From Rhodobacter sp. CACIA14H1 (lineage in GTDB: Bacteria; Pseudomonadota; Alphaproteobacteria; Rhodobacterales; Rhodobacteraceae), in the NCBI GenBank assembly GCA_000500915.1, contig AYNO01000017.1, positions 1 through 36,173 on the forward strand: a stretch of DNA of 36,173 nucleotides, written 5' to 3'. Within the stretch, counting starts at the first letter, position 1. Every line of letters begins with the position of its first letter. The translations under genes and the position numbers were made by a program. The notes beneath the pieces are model-generated. The model saw only the letters and a list, made by a program, of their open reading frames with translations, was not told the origin of the DNA and searched no databases. Shown here piece by piece: positions 33,423 through 36,173 of the stretch.

Positions 33423-33428
33423 CCGGCG

Positions 33429-33755
33429 CTAGCCGACCGTGGCCAGCAGCGCGTAGAGCGTGGCGCCTCCGGCAAGGATGGCGCCCAGCGTGCTGCGCGT
33501 GACGATCCCCACCAGCAGCGTCACCCCCGCCGCCGCGAGCCGCGCGGGGTCCGTCTGCCCTTCGGTCGCGGCGGGCCACAGCACGCCCGGCGCCACCAGC
33601 GCGGGCAGCACTGCCACCGCCGTATAGCGCAGGCAGCGCGTCAGCCAGTCGGGCAGGGGCCGCGCCCCCAGCGTGCCGAGGAAGGAGAAGCGGATCGCAT
33701 AGGTGCCCAGCGCCAGCACCGGCAGCACGATCCAGAAGGCGGTCTTGTCGATCAT
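33429..33755 (-). CDS. azlD: AzlD-family branched-chain amino acid exporter subunit
   Basis: The small subunit of an AzlCD-type exporter for branched-chain amino acids. It has 108 residues and four hydrophobic segments: WIVLPVLALGTYAIRFSFLGTLG, RYTAVAVLPALVAPGVLW, LAAAGVTLLVGIVTRSTLGAILAGG and a short final segment. The YAIRxxF motif near the N-terminus and the PALVAP segment are typical of AzlD. Its ATG overlaps the azlC stop (ATGA), so it is made with AzlC. The transported substrate is inferred from family. Its end is six bases from the convergent lipoprotein gene. Confidence 0.92.
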   Translation of the reverse strand: MIDKTAFWIVLPVLALGTYAIRFSFLGTLGARPLPDWLTRCLRYTAVAVLPALVAPGVLWPAATEGQTDPARLAAAGVTLLVGIVTRSTLGAILAGGATLYALLATVG

Positions 33756-34453
33756 CGCCGCGCCTCCAGCCACCGTTCCAGCCCCGCACCGGCCGCCATG
33801 GCGACCGATGCCGCCACCAGCAGGCCGGTGCCATAGGGCATCCCCGCCAGCAGCAGCGACAGCGCGATGGACATCCCCGCCGCCACCAGATGCGGCAGGC
33901 TGCGCAGCATGGGGGCGACCATGGCAAGGAAGGTGATGGGCAGCGCGAAATCCAGCGCATATTCCGGCGGCAGCGCCCGCCCGATCATCGCCCCCGCAAA
34001 GGATGCCGCGAACCACAGCGGCGCGACCGCCACCACCGCGCCATAGAACACCGCCCGCTTTTCCGCCGCCGTCATGTCCGGCTTGCGGTCGATCTCGGCC
34101 ACCGTCGTCGCAAAGCTCTGGTCCACGAGGAAATAGGCCATCAGCGCCCGCGACCGCAGCGGCAGCGTGCCGAAATGCGGGGCCAGCGTCACCGAATACA
34201 TCACCATCCGCAGGTTCACGGCCAGCGCGGTGGCCAGCACCACGATGACCGGCGCGTTTTCCTGCATCGTCTGCAGTGCGGCGAATTGCGACGCCCCGGC
34301 AAAGACCGAGATGGTGAAGAGCATGGTTTCCGCGACGTTCAGCCCGGCTTCCGTCGCCACCACGCCAAACAGCACGGCAAAGGGGCCGACGACCACCGTC
34401 ATCGGGGAAGCGGCGATCAGGCCGCGGAGGAAGGCCTTGGCTGTGGGGGTCAT
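33752..34453 (-). CDS. azlC: AzlC-family branched-chain amino acid exporter subunit
   Basis: The large subunit of an AzlCD-type exporter, inner membrane. The 233-residue protein has about seven hydrophobic segments: FLRGLIAASPMTVVVGPFAVLFGVVATEAG, FTISVFAGASQFAALQTM, NLRMVMYSVTLAPHF and the YFLVDQSFATT motif, all typical of AzlC. The ATG at 34453 has a strong site (GAGGAG) 3-8 bases upstream; a much longer frame upstream is not supported. It diverges from mobA with 66 bases between, and leads into azlD. Confidence 0.94.
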   Translation of the reverse strand: MTPTAKAFLRGLIAASPMTVVVGPFAVLFGVVATEAGLNVAETMLFTISVFAGASQFAALQTMQENAPVIVVLATALAVNLRMVMYSVTLAPHFGTLPLRSRALMAYFLVDQSFATTVAEIDRKPDMTAAEKRAVFYGAVVAVAPLWFAASFAGAMIGRALPPEYALDFALPITFLAMVAPMLRSLPHLVAAGMSIALSLLLAGMPYGTGLLVAASVAMAAGAGLERWLEARR

Positions 34454-34519
34454 CACTCCTCGCGCTTTACCTTGCGCGGTGGACGGCTTAGGCCTTTTGG
34501 CAGGCAAGGGGAAGGCGGG

Positions 34520-35107
34520 ATGCGGATTTTCGGGGTGATCCTCGCAGGCGGTCAGGGCCGCCGCATGGGCGAGGCGGACAAGGCGCTGCTGCGGCTGGCG
34601 GGCCGCCCGTTGGTGGCCCATGTCGCCGAACGGCTGGAGCCGCAGGTGGAACGGCTTGCCGTCTCGGCCAATGGCGATGCGGGGCGGCTGGCCTTCCTGC
34701 ATTTGCCCGTCCTGCCCGATGACGGATCGCACGGCCCGCTTTCCGGCATCCTGTCCGCGCTGGACTGGGCCGCGCCGCAGGGCGCCACCCATGTCGTCAG
34801 CGCCCCCACCGACGCGCCCTTCCTGCCGCCCGACCTGACCCCGCGCCTGCTGCTGGCGGGCGAAGCGACGGGATGCGCCCTTGCCCGTTCCGCCGGAAAC
34901 GACCACCCGACCTTCGGGCTCTGGCCCGTCACCCTGCGGGACGCGCTGCGCGCCTTCCTTGCCAGCGGGGCGAACCCCCGCGTCCGCGCCTTTGCCGACG
35001 CCCACCGCGCCGCCCGCGCCGACTTTCCGGACGACGGCGCCTTCCGCAACCTGAACACCCCCGAAGACCTGACCGCCGCCGAAGCCCTGCTGCGGGGCAC
35101 CCCATGA
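34520..35107 (+). CDS. mobA: Molybdenum cofactor guanylyltransferase MobA
   Basis: Attaches GMP from GTP to molybdenum cofactor, making the guanine dinucleotide form used by DMSO-reductase-family enzymes. The 195-residue protein has the nucleotide-binding LAGGQGRRMGEADKALLRLAGRPLV at the N-terminus, the metal-site segment SAPTDAPFLPPDL and NLNTPEDLTAAE near the C-terminus. The ATG at 34520 fits the family start (MRIFGVILAGG). Its stop overlaps the mobB start (ATGA), so they are translationally coupled. It diverges from azlC. Confidence 0.96.
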   Translation: MRIFGVILAGGQGRRMGEADKALLRLAGRPLVAHVAERLEPQVERLAVSANGDAGRLAFLHLPVLPDDGSHGPLSGILSALDWAAPQGATHVVSAPTDAPFLPPDLTPRLLLAGEATGCALARSAGNDHPTFGLWPVTLRDALRAFLASGANPRVRAFADAHRAARADFPDDGAFRNLNTPEDLTAAEALLRGTP

Positions 35108-35763
35108 AGGTCTATGGCGTCATCGGCTGGAAGAATTCCGGGAAGACCGGTCTGATGGAACGTCTGGTGGCCGAGATCACGGGGCGCGGCTTCACCGTAT
35201 CCACCGTGAAACACGTCCACCATGACGTGGACCTCGACCAGCCCGGCAAGGATACCTACCGCCACCGCATCGCGGGCGCGTCCGAGGTGGTGCTGGCGTC
35301 GAAGGACCGCTTTGCCCTGATGGTCGAACATCGCGGGCCGGAGCCGGACCTGCGCACAGTGCTTGCCCGCATGGCGCCTGTCGATCTGATCCTTGTCGAA
35401 GGCTACAAGCGCGACACGCACCTGAAACTGGAAGTCTGGCGGCGCGAAACGGGCCATGACCTGATCCAGACGAACGACCCGCTCGTCCGCGCCGTGGCGA
35501 CCGACGATGCCGCGCTGCGCTGTCCCGTCCCTGTCCTTGACCTGAACGATACCGCCACGGTCGCCGATTTCATCCTGCAGGAAACCGGCCTTGCCCCCGA
35601 CCGCTTCGACACCGTCGCCGTGGTGGACTGGTCCGCGACCAACGGCCCCTCCCCGCCCGGGAAAGCGCGGATGCGATCTGGATCGGCACCGCCACCGCCA
35701 CCGGCACCGAAACCCGCTATCTGCGCACGCGGGCCGAGGCAGAGGCGCATCTCTCCGCCCTGA
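35104..35763 (+). CDS. mobB: MobB molybdopterin-guanine dinucleotide P-loop protein, fused to a second domain
   Basis: A GTP-binding helper of MobA. Residues 1-163 are a full MobB: KVYGVIGWKNSGKTGLMERL with the P-loop (GWKNSGKT, 8-15), VSTVKHVHHDVDLDQPGKDTYRHR, VDLILVEGYKRD and the end FILQETGL. No stop follows, and the frame continues into VAVVDWSATNG (171-181), the first strand of a second protein domain. After about residue 187 the reading frame is wrong and the raw frame ends at 35763 in a Pro-rich tail. So MobB itself is intact, with a tail that should be longer (see the next entry). Coupled to mobA by an ATGA overlap. Confidence 0.9.
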   Translation: MKVYGVIGWKNSGKTGLMERLVAEITGRGFTVSTVKHVHHDVDLDQPGKDTYRHRIAGASEVVLASKDRFALMVEHRGPEPDLRTVLARMAPVDLILVEGYKRDTHLKLEVWRRETGHDLIQTNDPLVRAVATDDAALRCPVPVLDLNDTATVADFILQETGLAPDRFDTVAVVDWSATNGPSPPGKARMRSGSAPPPPPAPKPAICARGPRQRRISPP

Positions 35764-36173
35764 TCGACGCCGAACAGGCCGCCGGACGCCGCCTGCTGAT
35801 CGGCTTCGACTTCCCGCTCGGCTATCCCGCCGGTTTCGCGGCCGCGCTGACCGGATCGCCCGATGCAAGCGCCCTGCGCGGCTGGCTGGCCGACCGGATC
35901 ACCGACACGGCCAACCGCAACAACCGCTTTGCCGTGGCCGACGCCATCAACGCCCGCTTCGGCAATGCCCCCTTCTGGGGCCGCCCGCGCAGCCTGTCCC
36001 TGCCCCACCTGCCCGAAACGAAACCCGCCACCTGCCCCTTCCCCGACCGCCGCGCCACCGAAACCGCCGTGCCCCGCGCCCAGACCGTGTGGAAGCTTTA
36101 CACCACCGGTTCCGTCGGGTCGCAGGCGCTGACGGGCCTGCCGGTCGTCCACCGCCTGTCGCGGCGTCCGCGC
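35605..36173 (+). pseudogene. Second domain after MobB, frameshifted and cut by the window edge (DUF429-like?)
   Basis: From 35605 the MobB frame gives FDTVAVVDWSATNGPSPPG. The continuation lies one frame back from about 35664: SADAIWIGTATATGTETRYL, then AGRRLLIGFDFPLGYPAGFAAAL, NRNNRFAVADAINARFGNAPFWGRP and VWKLYTTGSVGSQALTGLPV, open to the window end. One missing G in the run at 35659-35661 explains the break. No start codon exists in the downstream frame near the join, so this is one broken gene, not two. Related bacteria often have this protein after mobB, labelled molybdopterin-guanine dinucleotide synthesis. The VVDWSA and GFDFPLGYP strands look like an RNase H-like DUF429 fold, which is my inference. 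The gene may continue past the window. Confidence 0.75.

Noticed and set aside
35655-35670. Programmed -1 frameshift between MobB and the second domain
   Set aside because: The codons at the join (GGG AAA GCG) are not set in a slippery X-XXY-YYZ phase, and I see no obvious downstream stimulator. A lost G is simpler.
1-36173. Horizontally acquired island or defence system
   Set aside because: Composition and gene content are those of core chromosome throughout; no integrase, tRNA edge, phage gene, toxin-antitoxin pair or restriction enzyme is visible.

Overview
The window is chromosomal core DNA from a GC-rich alphaproteobacterium, almost certainly a member of the Rhodobacterales (Rhodobacter/Paracoccus-like). 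I judge this from the very high G+C, the mix of housekeeping genes, a tiny aa3-type cytochrome oxidase subunit IV gene, a phaA/phaB polyhydroxyalkanoate pair, an etfD gene, azlCD next to mobAB, and DUF6173, DUF465 and DUF2007 proteins of the type found in that order. I see no transposase, integrase, phage gene, CRISPR array, tRNA or rRNA. Genus and species cannot be fixed from sequence reading alone.

Layout, left to right. Positions 1-222 hold no gene, only palindromes. Positions 223-7424 carry, on the minus strand, glnD (PII uridylyltransferase), murJ (lipid II flippase), trpS and an unknown membrane-anchored protein with a four-cysteine cluster; a plus-strand rhomboid-fold protein that has lost its catalytic residues sits between murJ and trpS. 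Positions 7498-13866 hold an LpoA-like lipoprotein gene (minus) divergent from rsmI, yraN, gshB, a large periplasmic TPR protein and ispE (plus). Positions 13851-16540 hold a small OB-fold exported protein and a polyprenyl diphosphate synthase (minus), divergent from a DUF2007 gene and a trmN6-type methyltransferase broken by two single-base frameshifts, then a DUF465 coiled-coil protein. Positions 16546-20958 are minus strand: a DMT transporter, phaB, a small secreted protein, phaA and a degenerate EAL-domain protein. Positions 21035-24565 hold tag, a TlpA-like thioredoxin (minus), argH, three tiny lipoproteins and a DUF2834 membrane protein. Positions 24623-31938 hold etfD, greA, an unknown two-TM coiled-coil protein, a Sua5/YrdC protein, a DmdC-like acyl-CoA dehydrogenase and an MBL-fold hydrolase. 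Positions 32047-36173 hold a DUF6173 protein, aa3 oxidase subunit IV, a lipoprotein with a possible permuted-papain His/Cys pair, azlD/azlC, mobA, and mobB fused to a second domain that is frameshifted and runs off the window.

Functional themes are nitrogen sensing (glnD), cell-wall precursor export (murJ, LpoA-like protein), isoprenoid and quinone supply (ispE, polyprenyl synthase), carbon storage (phaA/phaB), acyl-CoA oxidation feeding ubiquinone through ETF (acyl-CoA dehydrogenase, EtfD) and molybdenum cofactor maturation (mobA/mobB). Many genes overlap by 1-4 bases (ATGA, TGATG or GTGA), which points to translational coupling.

The most unusual signal is non-coding. Three A/T-rich islands at 17424-17469, 28073-28116 and 31962-32007 each contain two perfect palindromes with a TTCGAA core. 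The two centres lie exactly 22 bp apart in all three, and the arms differ between copies while staying fully self-complementary. Next to the first island are two further hairpins whose five-base loops are complementary to each other. I do not recognise this element family. Also notable are single-base frameshifts at G-runs in two genes, a pseudo-rhomboid, a degenerate EAL protein and a run of micro-lipoproteins after argH.
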